Below are positions 46,713 through 58,544 of a stretch of 64,000 nt of DNA, one piece after another (position 1 is the stretch's first letter; each line of letters starts with the position of its first letter). Location: the NCBI GenBank assembly GCA_950295325.1, contig OX485804.1, forward strand, positions 14,880,001 through 14,944,000, written 5' to 3'. This DNA comes from Polytrichum commune (taxonomy: Eukaryota > Streptophyta > Polytrichopsida > Polytrichales > Polytrichaceae). Position numbers and translations under genes: made by a program. The notes under the pieces are model-generated. The model was given only the letters and a program-made list of their open reading frames with translations, did no database searches and was not told the DNA's origin.

Positions 46713-49700
46713 ATGAAGTTGCACTCATTGTTATTCACACCCTTATGTGCGGATGGATCTAACTTCCTAGAGTGGGCAAACGATGCAAAAGTGCTCTTAA
46801 GTGCAGAAGATTTAGCCAAGACTCTAACACATGCAACACCTACGCCAACAACCACTACTGAGGACGACGCAGAAACTCCAACTCCAGCAAGGACGAGAGC
46901 GCAGACTGCCACTCGGATACCAGAAGCAGCCCGATGGCATGCTCTCATGACACTAAGGCGTCACCTCGAGCCATCATTGAGACTCCAGTACCTGCAAGTT
47001 GAAGATCCAGCAGATCTTTGGGCGGAACTACATGCTCGATTCGATCATCAACAAACGTTGTTCCTACCTCAAGCCAGGATGGATTGGACCAACATCAGAG
47101 TCATGGACTTCCCAAACTTCTCAGCCTTCAACTCCGAACTCCATCGGATTATTGCTCAACTCAGAATCTGCGGAGTCGAGATCTCGGAGGCCGAACAGGT
47201 GGAAAAGACACTATCCACCTTCCCACCCGCAACAGCAATCCTCTCACAACAGTACCGCAACATGAAATTCAAGAAGCACTCCAAGCTAATGGCATACCTC
47301 CTACTGGCCGAGAAGCACCACCAATTACTCCTTCATAATGCAGAATCGAGACCGGCGAGAGAAGTCCACACAACGATCGCCAAACTCGAGGAGGAGGAGC
47401 GAGAGGAGCCAAACGGGAACTCGGGAGCACCCGCACCACAACCAGGACCGGGATCATCATCGGGAGCGGATGCGGGAGCTGGAGCGGGACGACGACGGGA
47501 GGACTCACCGACCCATCACCATGCGGAGGTTCACATAACCGAGGCCTCACGTAGGCCACCAAGAGGTTCTTTCCGAAAAACTCAACCCAAATGGCATAGT
47601 AAACCTGCAACAGGGAACCCACATGGACCTAGATATTTCCCACCTAAGCACGAACAGGCTAGGCAAACCTCGGGAAATTGTCACAAATGTGGAAGGAAAG
47701 GGCATTTTGCAAAGGATTGCAGGGCATCACAGTACATTGTAGACATGTATAAGGAGTTACAAGAGCTACGTAATAAACCTAGACAAAACTACAATTTTGA
47801 GCCCTCAGAAATGCCGGATGTTGATCTTGATGTGGAAAACTTCATGGCTATCCGGGAAGGAGGCACATTAACCCAAGATGTTGCCCTCCTGGATAGCGCA
47901 TCAACTCACACAATACTAACCAAGGCACAATTCTTCCACTTCCAAAGTGAGAAGTCCTGGTCCACTTGTAAGATACTTACAATGGCTGGAAGCCAGACTC
48001 TAAGATTCCGGGAGGGCCGGGCAACAATTATCTTGCCCAGGGGATTCCCCCTCAATTGCGAGAAAGCAATGTACGCTCCAGATGCGCCGAGGAGCCTGAT
48101 CAGCTATCGGGATCTGAGAGCGAGGAACATCCACCTCTGCACAAAGTCGCAGGGCGATGAAGAAGTCATCGAGCTTAGACAAGGATCCCAGATCATTGCC
48201 ACCGCTAGCGCGGGCCTCGATGGACTTTACAAGGTTGCCATAAAACCCTTGGCATCTAGCCCCACCCTAGGTGAGGAAGAGGTTTGCATGGCCGCGTGGG
48301 GGGGAGGCCCCATGACGGAGCGCAACCTGGCGCAGGGGGTGTCTGTAGACACTAAAGTCGCCAAGCCAGACATATGGCACTCCAGACTGGGACATCCGGG
48401 AACGACCATATTCCGGAGGATGATCCCATTGACCCAAGGTCATACACTTACAACGGCAGATGCCGGGAAGACGCAAGAATGCGTAGCCTGTGTCCAAGGA
48501 AAACTAATCAGGAGACCATCACAATGGACACTACCTACAGAACTACCTCCACCTCTATTCAGGATCCACGGGGATATATGCGGGCCGATAAGCCCACCTT
48601 CAGGGACATTCCGTTACTACTTCGTACTTGTGGACGCATCGGGAAGCCATCTCGAGGTTGCCCTACTCCCGACCCGCAACCTAGCCTTCCCGAAACTCTT
48701 ATCCATCCTCATCAAGTACAAGAACCACTTCCCAGACAACCCGATCAAGCACCTCAGAATGGACAATGCCCAGGAATTTCGATCCCACGCATTTGAAGAC
48801 TATTGCAACGCATCTGGGATCAACCTAACCTACTCCGTACCCTATGAGCACTCACAAAATGGCCTCGCAAAGGCATTTGTGAAGAAAATACAGCTAGTAG
48901 CCCGACCCTTACTACTACATTCCCGTTTACCATCTGACATGTGGGGGCATGCAATTTTACATGCCGCGGCTCTACTCAAACTAAGACCTACCCTCCTCAA
49001 CACCCAGACACCTCACGAACTCCTATCAGGAAGACCCCCGAACGTATCTCATATCCGAACCTTCGGTTGCCAAGTATGGGTCCCTCTCCCGGACCCAAAA
49101 CGGCACAAAATAGGTCCATAGAGACAAGAGGGAATCTATGTTGGGTACGATTCACCCTCGATAATCCGTTACCTGGAACCCACAACCGGGAACCTCATGA
49201 AAGCCAGATTCGCCAACTGTAAGTTCCTAGAACACGTATTCCCGAAACTGACACCAACTAAGCCCACCTCACCTTTAGACTTCGGTGCACCGGAGACCTT
49301 AACCATGAATCCAGACCCACCTACGGCGTTAACTAATACCGAGACATCCAAACTTCTAAACCTCAAGGCCTTAGCCGACAACGTACCCGATGGATTTTCA
49401 ACCGAGGAAAGAGTGATTCGAGGTGCCATCCCTGGCACCGGTAACATTCTACCTCAAAAACGCCCACCTACCAAACCACCTACCCAAAGGACACCTAAAC
49501 GGACAGTCAAAGCTCATTACACTACCGAGTCCTTAGACTCGAGCCTAGACACCGATCCAACTACCTTAGAGCAAGCCCGAAAGAGGGCGGATTGGCCACA
49601 GTGGCAAGCAGCCATAGAGGCCGAATACACCTCTCTCCGAAAACATGAGGTATTTTCTGACATCACGGACGATCTCGAGAAGCCACCAATCGGCCACAAG

Positions 49701-51056
49701 CTGATCTTCACCCGAAAACTCGACTCGCAAGGTCGAGTTCTAAGGTATAAGGTAAGGCTGGTGGCCCAAGGTTGCACTCAAAGGCCAGGTGTTGATTTTG
49801 ACCAGACGTACTCACATGTGATGGACTGTGTCTCCTTCAGGTACCTACTGGCACTAACAGTCCATCTTGCTCTAAAGATATACATGCTGGATGTGGTAAC
49901 CGCATACCTACACGGTACATTGGATTCAGTGTTACACATCAATCCACCACCTGGATTCCTAGAATCCATCCCTAAGCCTAAGCCGGGACGGTTTGTGGGT
50001 TTAAGGATATGTAAGGCCCTATATGGCCTTAAGCAATCAGGCCGAGCCTGGTACCACCACCTATGCAATTTCTTGGTCTCGCAAGGTTTTATCCACAACC
50101 CTACCTTATCTTGCATTTTCACATATTGCACTAAGGCTGGATTTGTGATTATTGCCGCATATGTGGATGATTTGAACATCATCGGGAACCCCGAGATGTG
50201 CAAATATGCTCAAGATATTCTAACAAGCAAATTCGATATGAAATACCTTGGACCAACCACGTTTTGCCTCGGACTTCAAGTCCATCATATGCCAAACGGC
50301 ATATTCTTACATCAACAGACCTATGTGCAGAAAGTACTTAAGATGTTTCAGATGGAAGATGCGAATCCGCTAGCTGCACCGATGATCGGCCGGAGCAAAA
50401 CAAATGAGGACCCGTACCAACCTCGTGAGGAGGAGGAGGAGGTAATAGACAAACAGAAGTACCTCACAGCGGTTGGATCATTTACTTACCTCACAACTCA
50501 TACAAGGCCCGACATCGCGTTCGCAACAAGCATATTGGCTAGGCATAGCCAAAACCCAACAATGCGACATTGGAACGGAGTCAAACACCTGTTGAGATAT
50601 CTTCGAGGTACATCCGACCTCGGATTATATTATCAGAAATCTAACAAACCTAAAGTGATAGGTTTTGCAGATTCAGGCTTCCGAACTGACCCGGACGCCG
50701 GGAAATCCCAAACGGGATATATCTTCCTCAAATGCGGAACGCCCATTTCGTGGAAATCCACGAAACAGACAGTAACCGCAACCTCGACAAACCACGCCGA
50801 GCTACTGGCATTTCACGAAGCAGCTCGTGAGAGCGTGTGGCTGCGAACCGTTGAGAAGATCGTTCGGGAGCAATGCCAAATTCAGGAGGAGGAGAAACCG
50901 ATGACCATATTCGAGGACAATGCAGCCTGCATCCAGCAAATGTCCTCGGAATTCATAAAGGCAGATTGGACTAAGCATATTAGTCCCCACATATTCAGTT
51001 TCTCTCAAGACCTGATTAGCAAGAACCAACTTGAGATTAGAAAAGTAGAATCATAG
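46713..51056 (+). pseudogene. Copia gag-pol polyprotein, disabled
   Basis: One frame with domains in the copia order: gag, CCHC zinc knuckle CHKCGRKGHFAKDC (residues 323-336), protease DSAST with catalytic D394, GAG-pre-integrase HSRLGHPG (556), integrase with D621 and D684, reverse transcriptase with YVDD (about 1150), and RNase H ending in KHISPHIFSF. Defects: the integrase position exactly 36 after D684, where the catalytic glutamate belongs, is lysine (K720, in NGLAKAF); an in-frame TAG at 49119-49121 follows KIGP; a second TAG is at 51054-51056; and near 51065-51075 a frame-changing deletion removes the usual FTK phrase, after which the normal C-terminus resumes in another frame to a TAA near 51150. 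The ATG at 46713 begins the first gag helix. The element could not have moved with its own integrase. Confidence 0.9.
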
Positions 51057-51241
51057 CATAATATTGCAAGGCTCTCCCGGCGTATAAGCACAAGAAACTG
51101 CTATATGCCACCGGGATGAGATCACTCCAGGAACTAGACTCACCACAGGTTTAACACTCTTTTCTTACTCAAGGTTTTATCCCAAAGATGGGTTTTACTT
51201 GAGCAAGTTTTTAATGAGGTTAACCTTAGGTTGAGGAGGAG

Positions 51242-51596
51242 TGTTAAGATATTGGCTAAAGGCATATTAGCAACCTAGGTTAACCGCCACTAGGACGGAA
51301 TCTGTTTAGTCATTAATGTGCCCATGTGGGACTTAATCCAGGTTTTAGTAAACAACCGCCATAGTGCGGGCCCAGCCTGACAAGGACGTAAAGGGTCTCG
51401 GGCCGCGGGCTAGCGGTCCGGGCTTCGACCCGTGTATGTGGCCGGATCCCAAGACATTAGTTATGGACCAATCACAGCTAGGGCAGGAGGACCCTGGACC
51501 CACATGTATATATATCGGGGGCTTAGCCTCCCATTCCAACTTTTCATTCTACATCGTTACGCTGCCTCTTTGTGTATTGGTCCCATTCTCTTAACA
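51242..51596 (+). repeat. Copia 3' LTR
   Basis: 355 bp, identical to the 5' LTR as far as I can read them, exactly 6082 bp downstream. Identity implies recent insertion. Confidence 0.95.
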
Positions 51597-51601
51597 CAAC
51601 T

Positions 51602-52719
51602 GACACCTTACCCAAAACTAGAAGTGAAAATGGAAAAAATAATGAGTGGTTGAAAATTTGTGTGTAACCAACATTGTTATATTTTCATGTGTGATGATGT
51701 ATAATGTGGGCCACACTAAATATTTGTGAAGGGTAAGTCACACTATATATATGCCCACAATATTTTAACATCAATATGTTTGTGGTTGCATGTTTATAGT
51801 CTCAATTCTTCCTGCACCTCTATATATACTAATTTCTTAAAAATATATAGGCATACATGTGGAACTTACCAAAGCTTAAACACACTACATACAGGCAAGG
51901 GAAGACTTGTGGAATCATATCAATTGATATGGAACTCCTACATATTTATTTTTTGCTATATGCTTTATGAGATATCTTGAGAAAGGTTCATTATTAAAAG
52001 TAGAAGTGATAAGTTATGTGTGTTTACACTTATTAAATAAAAACATGTGGGAGTAAAGTATTTTACTAAACCCCCTTTACCTCGGTAACAAATAGTGGGG
52101 GTCTCGCCCTTGCCATATACCTTAGTCAAAAACACCTCTATCGTTAGAAATTTCTCAAGTTGCATTTCCTTGTTATCGTAAAATACTACATGCATTATCT
52201 AACATTCATTTGAATAATTCTTCTTTGAGTTGTGAGACGAGGACAACAAAATGATTGATGGTGTGCCATCTACTTATGTGTATATCATGGGCCAATGTGA
52301 GCTGCATAAATTGATAATCTTTTACACTACTCAATGCAAGAGGACCAAATCGTATCCAATTGGACCAAAGTCAAGCACTTGACACTTTGCTTGAAAGAAT
52401 CTTCAATTTTGTTGCCTCATGTGTATTTTGGTGAGCATCTTGACTCCCACGATTCAAACCAAACAACATATATTGAACCTTTCAATGACGGACTAGGGCA
52501 ACACAATCGTTTACTTTGCATCATAGGCGGTAATAAATCAAAGTCACATGCGGGAAGTTGGTTCTCATTTGAGGGAGTCAATTTCAAAGTTAATACTCTT
52601 AATGGCTTCTTGAAATCCCAAGTCATTAAAAGTCCCGAGCAACACCAAACGAGAAGTTTGGTGCTTCTTGAAGGGTTATTATGTGAACAACCTGCTAAGG
52701 TTGTAGTGATCGGAATTCA
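51602..52719. other. Flank with an uncharacterised ORF
   Basis: AT-rich. A 130-codon plus-strand frame at 52334-52726 has reasonable composition but no motif I recognise; a shorter minus frame overlaps it. As the LINE on its right reads towards lower coordinates, part of this stretch may be LINE 3' sequence. Confidence 0.3.
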
Positions 52720-53076
52720 TCTCTAATGGGCTTATATAGGGGACATTCCAACTCGAAATGTGCCTCATTATTAACTGCATGATAAGAGCAAAAGTGACAT
52801 AGTCTAGTATCTCTAGAGATAGAGATAGAGATAGTTGACATCCACCAAGTGCAATGACTACTCTATGGTTTGAGGTGAGGTAAGCGGGCAATGATTTTGT
52901 ATTGTGGCGGTGCCAACGGTAGTTTCCAATACAATTCACATTCATATTTGAGAAAATCCTTGAGGTGGAGGTAATCTAGTTTCTTCCTTCATAGATGGAA
53001 AGAGTTCCACTCTTTAGCAAGAAAGGCCTCCTTTATATCATCATATATTATTTGAAATGTGGTTGGGTTGTTAAGG
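52720..53076 (-). pseudogene. LINE C-terminal fragment
   Basis: On the minus strand: NNPTTFQIIYDDIKEAFL, AKEWNSFHL, YLHLKDFLKYECELYWKLPL, PPQYKIIARL, then CHFCSYHAVNNEAHFELEC, a zinc-knuckle-like cysteine/histidine cluster near the end of plant LINE ORF2. An extra run of ISISIS codons (the GAGATA repeat near 52811-52833) lies before it. It is the end of the LINE whose reverse transcriptase is at 56340-57665, separated by the LTR at 53077. Stops make it non-functional. Confidence 0.75.
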
Positions 53077-53420
53077 TGTGAGCCCAAATTGATGCCCACA
53101 TTGGTTGTTAACACTTGTAAAACATTACAAGTGGTGTTTTGGTGATTTATGATTATTCACAAAAATATAAAAAGAGTGAAGCTTGAAGAAAACTTAGTTT
53201 GAAGCATTAGGCTTTTGTGGAGTGAATTTAAGTAGGAGAAGGACAAACCTTGGTAAAGTGTGGTAGGTAGAAAGCCAAGGTTAGTTAAATGTTTGAATTA
53301 GGATCTTTGTTGATCATTTGAGGGAGGAAGGCTTAGGAGATAGGATTAGAGCCTACAAAGTAGGAGGAAATCTCGAGGGCTTATCGTGAGCCTTGAGGGT
53401 GCTCACCCCCTCAAACTCAC

Positions 53421-53427
53421 TATATAA
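53421..53427 (+). promoter_or_regulatory. TATA box in LTR F
   Basis: TATATAA about 345 bp into the LTR, in the same place on the sense strand of LTR A. It supports the orientation assigned to the family. Confidence 0.4.
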
Positions 53428-54193
53428 TTCCTTATTCTTCTCTCACTCATCCTCTCTTCCCTTCGTGCTCCAAGGCACCCCACGTGTTATAAATGTGGGT
53501 GTGTTGGAAGCAAGATTGGAGCACATGTGTGTGCTTAGTTTTTAGTTGGAGAGCCAATGCTAGTTGGCCTTGAAGAGGGTTTGACCTCTTATTAGAATTA
53601 GTTTTTGGTGTGAATAATTTTAAGATATTTTATGGCTTTAAGTTGTAGTATTTGAGTTCATATTTCTTGGGTATTTCTTGAGTAGTCTAGGTTGTAAGGG
53701 GCATAACTTCCGAGCAGAAGAAAATACTTCGTTGAAATTTAGAGGGTTAGTAAATAACTTGTTTATATGAACATGGTCAAAATCTGAGGATATTTAGAGT
53801 ACTGGAGCAACAGTTATGACATTCTGAACTTCGTCTACATTTTCGAGCTAAAATGGGCATAACTCCTGGACAAAGGCTTGGAAACGCATGAAATTTTGAG
53901 GGATGCATTGTTCTTAGGTTTCCTAGTTGTGGTACAAATTTCAAGTCATTCCGAGTAGATGAGAAGGAGATATATTATTCTGAAGTGTTTTCAAGAGTTG
54001 CAGACTAAAAAGGCCATAACGTTTTGGCAGAAAATGAAAAATAGTTTGAAATTTCAGGGGGTCATAAACAATTAGTTTTTGTGATTGCTCCAAAAATTTG
54101 AAGTTCTTTGGAGCCTGTGAGAGGAAATTATGACATTCTGAACTTCGCCTACATTTTCGAGCTGAAATGGGCATAACTCCTGGACAGAGACTT

Positions 54194-55392
54194 CACTACA
54201 AGAGTTTATATGACCTATTTGACAAAAATGTGACGAAATTCTGTTAATTTGGGTGTCATATAGGGCACCTTGATTCGGTCATACAATTAACAGAGTTCTG
54301 TCAATTTCTTTGTCATCTGGGACAATTATACACGTAGGATTCCATTTACTCCGGCCCCCTTGCCATGTTGGATTCTCTTTACCTCGTCATTTACCCATGG
54401 TGATGTGGTTTAATGTCCAAGTTATACTAGTAAAAAAATCCTAAATTAGTAATCCACCCTCGCATTCGGGGCCTACTCACATAGGTCTAAGGCCGAAGGG
54501 CCACCTCACCTAACCTAGGCGAATGGACAAAGCCACCTACCTACCCTAGGCGAAGCCAAGGGTGAGAGGTCAAGGGGATCGAACCTTGAACCTCTTGGCT
54601 ATAGTGTGAAGGCCTTAGCCACTAAGCCACCGCTCATTACATGATATAGGCCAAGTATGTAAGAGTTTTGTATGAAGAAGCCATAAGACTTATAAACTTA
54701 TGTATATATATATTTTAATTAGTGAAAGCAAAAACAAGCATAGAATTAATGTATTTACTGTTTTTAATTAGTACGTATTGTATTTGTATTAAAAACAATT
54801 TACAAAAATACTCCTAAACATTATTACAGTAATTATTGTAATTATTTTAACTACATTAATTACAATAATTTCAGTATTTTACTGAAAATAGCAAATTTCA
54901 GTATTTACCTAAATTAGAAAATTTCAATATTTACTTAAATTAGCAAATTTCAGTATTTACCTAAATTAGCAGATTTCAATATTTACTTAAATTATAAAAT
55001 TTCAGTATTTACTTAAATTGGTAATTTCCCCATTTACTTAAATTGGTAATTTCAGTATTACTCAAAAGGGTAATTTCAATATTTACATTAATTCATTAAA
55101 TTAGTTATTACATTAATTATAGTAAATACATTATTTATATTAATTACTTATACTAGTAATTACAATACTTAAAAACCTTTTGTAACACCTTTTGTTGTTA
55201 ATAAATATGAGACACATGCTCAGGTGAAGGGAATAAGTTAAACGTAAAATATATAAATCTGATGACAGAAAATTGACACAAATTTTGAATAATGTCCGAA
55301 TTGACAAAAACTCATAGCTTTGAGCTGATTTTGTTACTTCGGACATTTTAGTGTCACATTTTTGTCAATTATACACCCATTTCCTTGTAGTG
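54194..55392. mobile_element. CACTA-type non-autonomous element, copy 2
   Basis: A 1199-bp element with ends CACTACAAG/CTTGTAGTG and the 3-bp direct repeat CTT at 54191-54193 and 55393-55395. It is closely similar to copy 1 (21503-22855) but inverted and about 150 bp shorter, mainly because of fewer 27-bp AT-rich units (54885-55090). The tRNA-like segment is at about 54560-54635 on the minus strand. The split host repeat reads continuously once the element is disregarded, matching the neighbouring unit at 53867. Confidence 0.92.
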
Positions 55393-55879
55393 CTTGGAAA
55401 CGCATAAAATTTTGAAGGATGCGTTGTTCTTAGGTTTTCTAGTTGTAGTACAAATTTCAAGTCATTCCAAGTAGATGAGAATGAAATATATCATTCTGAA
55501 GTGTTTTCAAGAGTTGTAGACTAAAAATGCTATAACATTTTGGCAGAAAATGAAAATAGTTTGAAATTTCAGGGGGTCATAAACAATTAGTTTTTGTGAT
55601 TGCTCCCAAAATTTGAAGTTCTTTGGAGCCTGTGAGAGGAAGTTATGACATTCTGAAATCTGGGTAGACTAACACACTAAAATGGTCATAACTGTCGGAC
55701 AAAAAATGGGATAGGCTCACAAATTGGTGAGATATTTTTTTGTTTTGTCTCCCTAGTTACAGATAAAATTTCAGGACATTCCGATAAGTAATGGAAAAGT
55801 TACACTATTAGCTAGTAAAGTCTAGGGGAACAAGGGAAGTTTGCTTGGTTCTATTAGGGATAACCATTAGTTCATTAAA

Positions 55880-56335
55880 CTACAATAAATGACAAGTATT
55901 TATCAATACTTAAACTTGTGTAATTCATGGAATCAATAAGCGAGAACTCATGTAGTAGTGTGAAATCGACGGCAAAGACTCGCTTCACAAGAGGGATATC
56001 TTTGAAGGCATGCGTGGCCAAAGTGGCCGGGTGGACTTTAGAAAAGTACAAGGATGTGACATTACCCGAGGTTAAGGAGTGTAAGAAGACATAATATAGA
56101 CTTGGCTAAGTTGTGTATATTCCAACGATAGATTTGAATCATACATTGTGTTACAAAGAGAGAAATCTCTACATGTCATTATAAACTTCTCCATTCGGGC
56201 TAGGACGAAATTAAAGGGTAGAGGCTTTTTGGTGACACAAAAATGTTCTAATGATATAGACCCCATGATGTCATCTACATGGTTGTTAATTTGTGTCATG
56301 TGTTAAATTCATGTTCGGCCATGTGTTAGGAAAGT
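55880..56335 (-). other. Coding-like segment of unknown origin
   Basis: On the minus strand one can read a long, nearly open peptide through two joined frames, with PFNFVLARMEKFIMTCRDF and VHPATLATHAFKDIPLVKRV. I do not recognise it, and it is not the usual LINE sequence between the reverse transcriptase and the C-terminus. It may be another transposon fragment. Confidence 0.3.
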
Positions 56336-56339
56336 GAGG

Positions 56340-57665
56340 TTGTTTTATTAACTACCTGAGATAACACCTTCCAATGGGAGTTTTTCAAGTTGGTCCCCAA
56401 ATTTCGGTGCCATATGTGAAAGTTGGAAGCACCGAATCCTTAAATAGATGGGATTTGAGTTCCCAACATGTGAGTTTGACTCTTGCTTCTTTCCTTAAAG
56501 TGGCCATCAAGGCTTTCATACATGTGATTCTCCATGTTCTACTAGATGGCTCAAAGTTTCTATGTGAATAAGAATCAACCCCAATGTAGTTGTATTCATG
56601 GCTTATATGAATAGGGTCCTTGCCTAGGTAAAATGCCTCTTTGTTTAATTTTCTTTTGTTGCAATCAAATATCATGGTTTTAGTCTAAGATAAATTGACT
56701 TAAAGGCTAGAAGAAGTGCAAAACTCATATAGCTTCTTCAAAAGTATTTGTAGGCCTACTCCAAATTTTGAGAGTAGAACAACATCGTCATCATAAAGAA
56801 GAATGGCAACATTGTGTTAAATAAACACGATGGATCCATGCCGATCTCATCCAAATATGTTTTAAGTTCATCAATGTACAAGCCAAATAATGTGGGAGAG
56901 AGGGGACATCCTTGTTTAACACCAATGTTAGGCATTACTTCATTGTGTGTGTTGCCATTTATTTGAACTTTTGCGTGGACTATGGTGTACATGGCTTTTA
57001 TAACATGTTGTAAAATGAGGTGGTACACCTAATCAGTGGAGGCATGTCCAAAGCTCGTCACGTGGGACTATGTCAAAAGCTTTTTTGAAATCAACAAAAC
57101 AAAATAGAGACATTGACTTACAAATACTTATTGTTCAATTAAAATACATAATGTCAAGATGTGGTCCAAAGTGCATCTACCTTCCATGAAACTTGTTTGT
57201 TCTCTTGCTCTCACCCCATTGAATTATGACCATCGACTAATTATTTTCTCCAAAACAAAGCCATCAAGTTTGTCAAAGACCGTTCCTATCATTATGGTCT
57301 TGTAGTTCATGGGGGAGTGTTTTTCACCAAATTTGAAGATCATATGATTGTTGTTGATAGTCCATGAAGCCACAAAACCCTATTTAGCCACCAAATTAAA
57401 TAGTGATGTGATTGGTTCACATAAATCATTTGCAAACCATTTTAAAAACTATGGTTTGAACTCGTGGATATCATCGGCTTTGCGATTTGTTGAATCTTCG
57501 TATGAGCCCATATTTCCCTACTACAAAAACATCATGAAGTTGAATGTTTGGAACAAAATGATCAATGATGCTTTGTCCCGAGGTGTATGGTTTTGTGCAA
57601 CAATCCTCTACTTCTTGTGGCATAAATGGGAGGGTTGAATACACTTTTTCTTCCAGCTCTTCCAA
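56340..57665 (-). pseudogene. LINE reverse transcriptase (ORF2) fragment
   Basis: On the minus strand: DPKLFWKSWKKK and DIHEFKP (upstream of the polymerase), HSPMNYKTIMIGTVFDKLDG, FCFVDFKKAFDIVPRDELW (motif A with catalytic aspartate), IVHAKVQINGNTHNEVMP, IGVKQGCPLSPTLFGLYIDE (motif B), a mutated motif C region where the YADD box should be (FFFMMTMLFYS), then HISHEYNYIGVDSYSHRNFE and FTYGTEIWG. It would have primed its own reverse transcription at a nick. Several frame breaks and the loss of YADD show it is dead. The pieces extend no further than about 57.7 kb with confidence. Confidence 0.85.
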
Positions 57666-58540
57666 AATAATTTTGGGTCACTTTTGAGTAGACGATGTAG
57701 TTCCTTTATTTTGTTTGTGCTCCGTTTAAGAGAGCTTCTTATACTGAATCGTCATGCAATACCTTTTGAAAGCCATTTGGGAGGTATTGTTTAAGTGTCT
57801 AGAGTTTAGCACCATATGGAAGTTTATCCATGCCTCTTAACAATCACTACAAACCATTTGTTGGACAATCTGCCAATCAATAGGTACAAGGTATTCACCT
57901 TGCACGTTGCATTGGTATTGCATTCTAGTATATGATTCCTCCCCACGCGGTGTCCACAATCCACGTGAGATATGTAAACTTGAGAGATGAAGTCCTAGTA
58001 GTCCTCTTGTATGTATTTGTTTGTACCTTTTGTATAACAACTTCATATTGCATATGTGTTGTTAATTAAATCAACTACAAAAACAAAAAATCTTCCTAGC
58101 ACAATCAAGCTTTGAAAATTTGTTCATAACACATTTTCTCTTCAAACCTCCTCACTTATTATATTTGCTTGTTGAAATTCATTCACTTCTTTTGCACAAC
58201 ATTTTAAAATCATAAGGTTGTCCCTGGAGACAGTACTTTGTTTCAAGTACCAACTTTCTCTAGTTGGACACAATTCCCAATAAGTGCACCTTCTATGTGG
58301 AATTGAGGTCCATAAATTTATCAAGGACATCGACCAAATACCTAGTACATAGTATTGCAATTTCATATTAACCCATGTTCTTTGTGATGATCAAGGTCAA
58401 CTTGGAATGTAATGCAAACTCCTCCTCTATGTAATATTCTACAACAAATTATTAACACTACACAAGCTTGTGTAGAGTGAGGATTTACCTTATCATAGCA
58501 AACACCTAAGGTGTATTAAGGTAATTTTGGCAATTGTGTG
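57666..58540. other. Gene-free stretch
   Basis: May include the 5' part of the LINE on the minus strand (short frames at 57837-58046 and 58142-58366), but no endonuclease motif is recognised. Confidence 0.3.
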
Positions 58541-58544
58541 TATC

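Larger units (their letters stand above)
45160..51596 (+). mobile_element. Complete-ended Ty1/copia retrotransposon
   Basis: A 6437-bp element with two 355-bp LTRs (TGTTAAG...CTTAACA) that look identical throughout, flanked by CAACT at 45155-45159 and 51597-51601. Integrase precedes reverse transcriptase, which marks copia. The 1.2-kb leader (45515-46712) contains a 15-C run at 46194-46208 and recurrent GTTATGCTGCT phrases near 45797, 45969 and 46140. The 3' LTR is preceded by the purine tract GAGGAGGAG. Despite the young LTRs, the coding region has several disabling changes. Confidence 0.95.
53077..55870 (+). mobile_element. LTR F inserted in the LINE
   Basis: Starts TGTGAGCCCAAATTGATGCC at 53077. 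The next 570 bp match the reverse complement of LTR A closely, including CTACAAAGTAGG and a TATATAA box at 53421-53427. After about 53690 it carries its own tandem repeat of about 300 bp (GGGCATAACTCCTGGACA, GCTTGGAAACGCAT, TTTCAAGTCATTCC), about two and a half units, interrupted by a CACTA element. The right end is unresolved, near 55870; without the CACTA insertion the length would be about 1.6 kb, as for the other copies. No target repeat could be confirmed. Confidence 0.65.

Noticed and set aside
52811-52833. GAGATA repeats as a SINE tail
   Set aside because: They lie within the LINE coding sequence as ISISIS codons just before the cysteine/histidine cluster; no SINE body adjoins them.
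56072-56077. TTAAGG as the right target repeat of LTR F (left copy at 53071-53076)
   Set aside because: The sequence before it does not end like the family, and the minus-strand coding-like reading continues across it; the match is probably chance.
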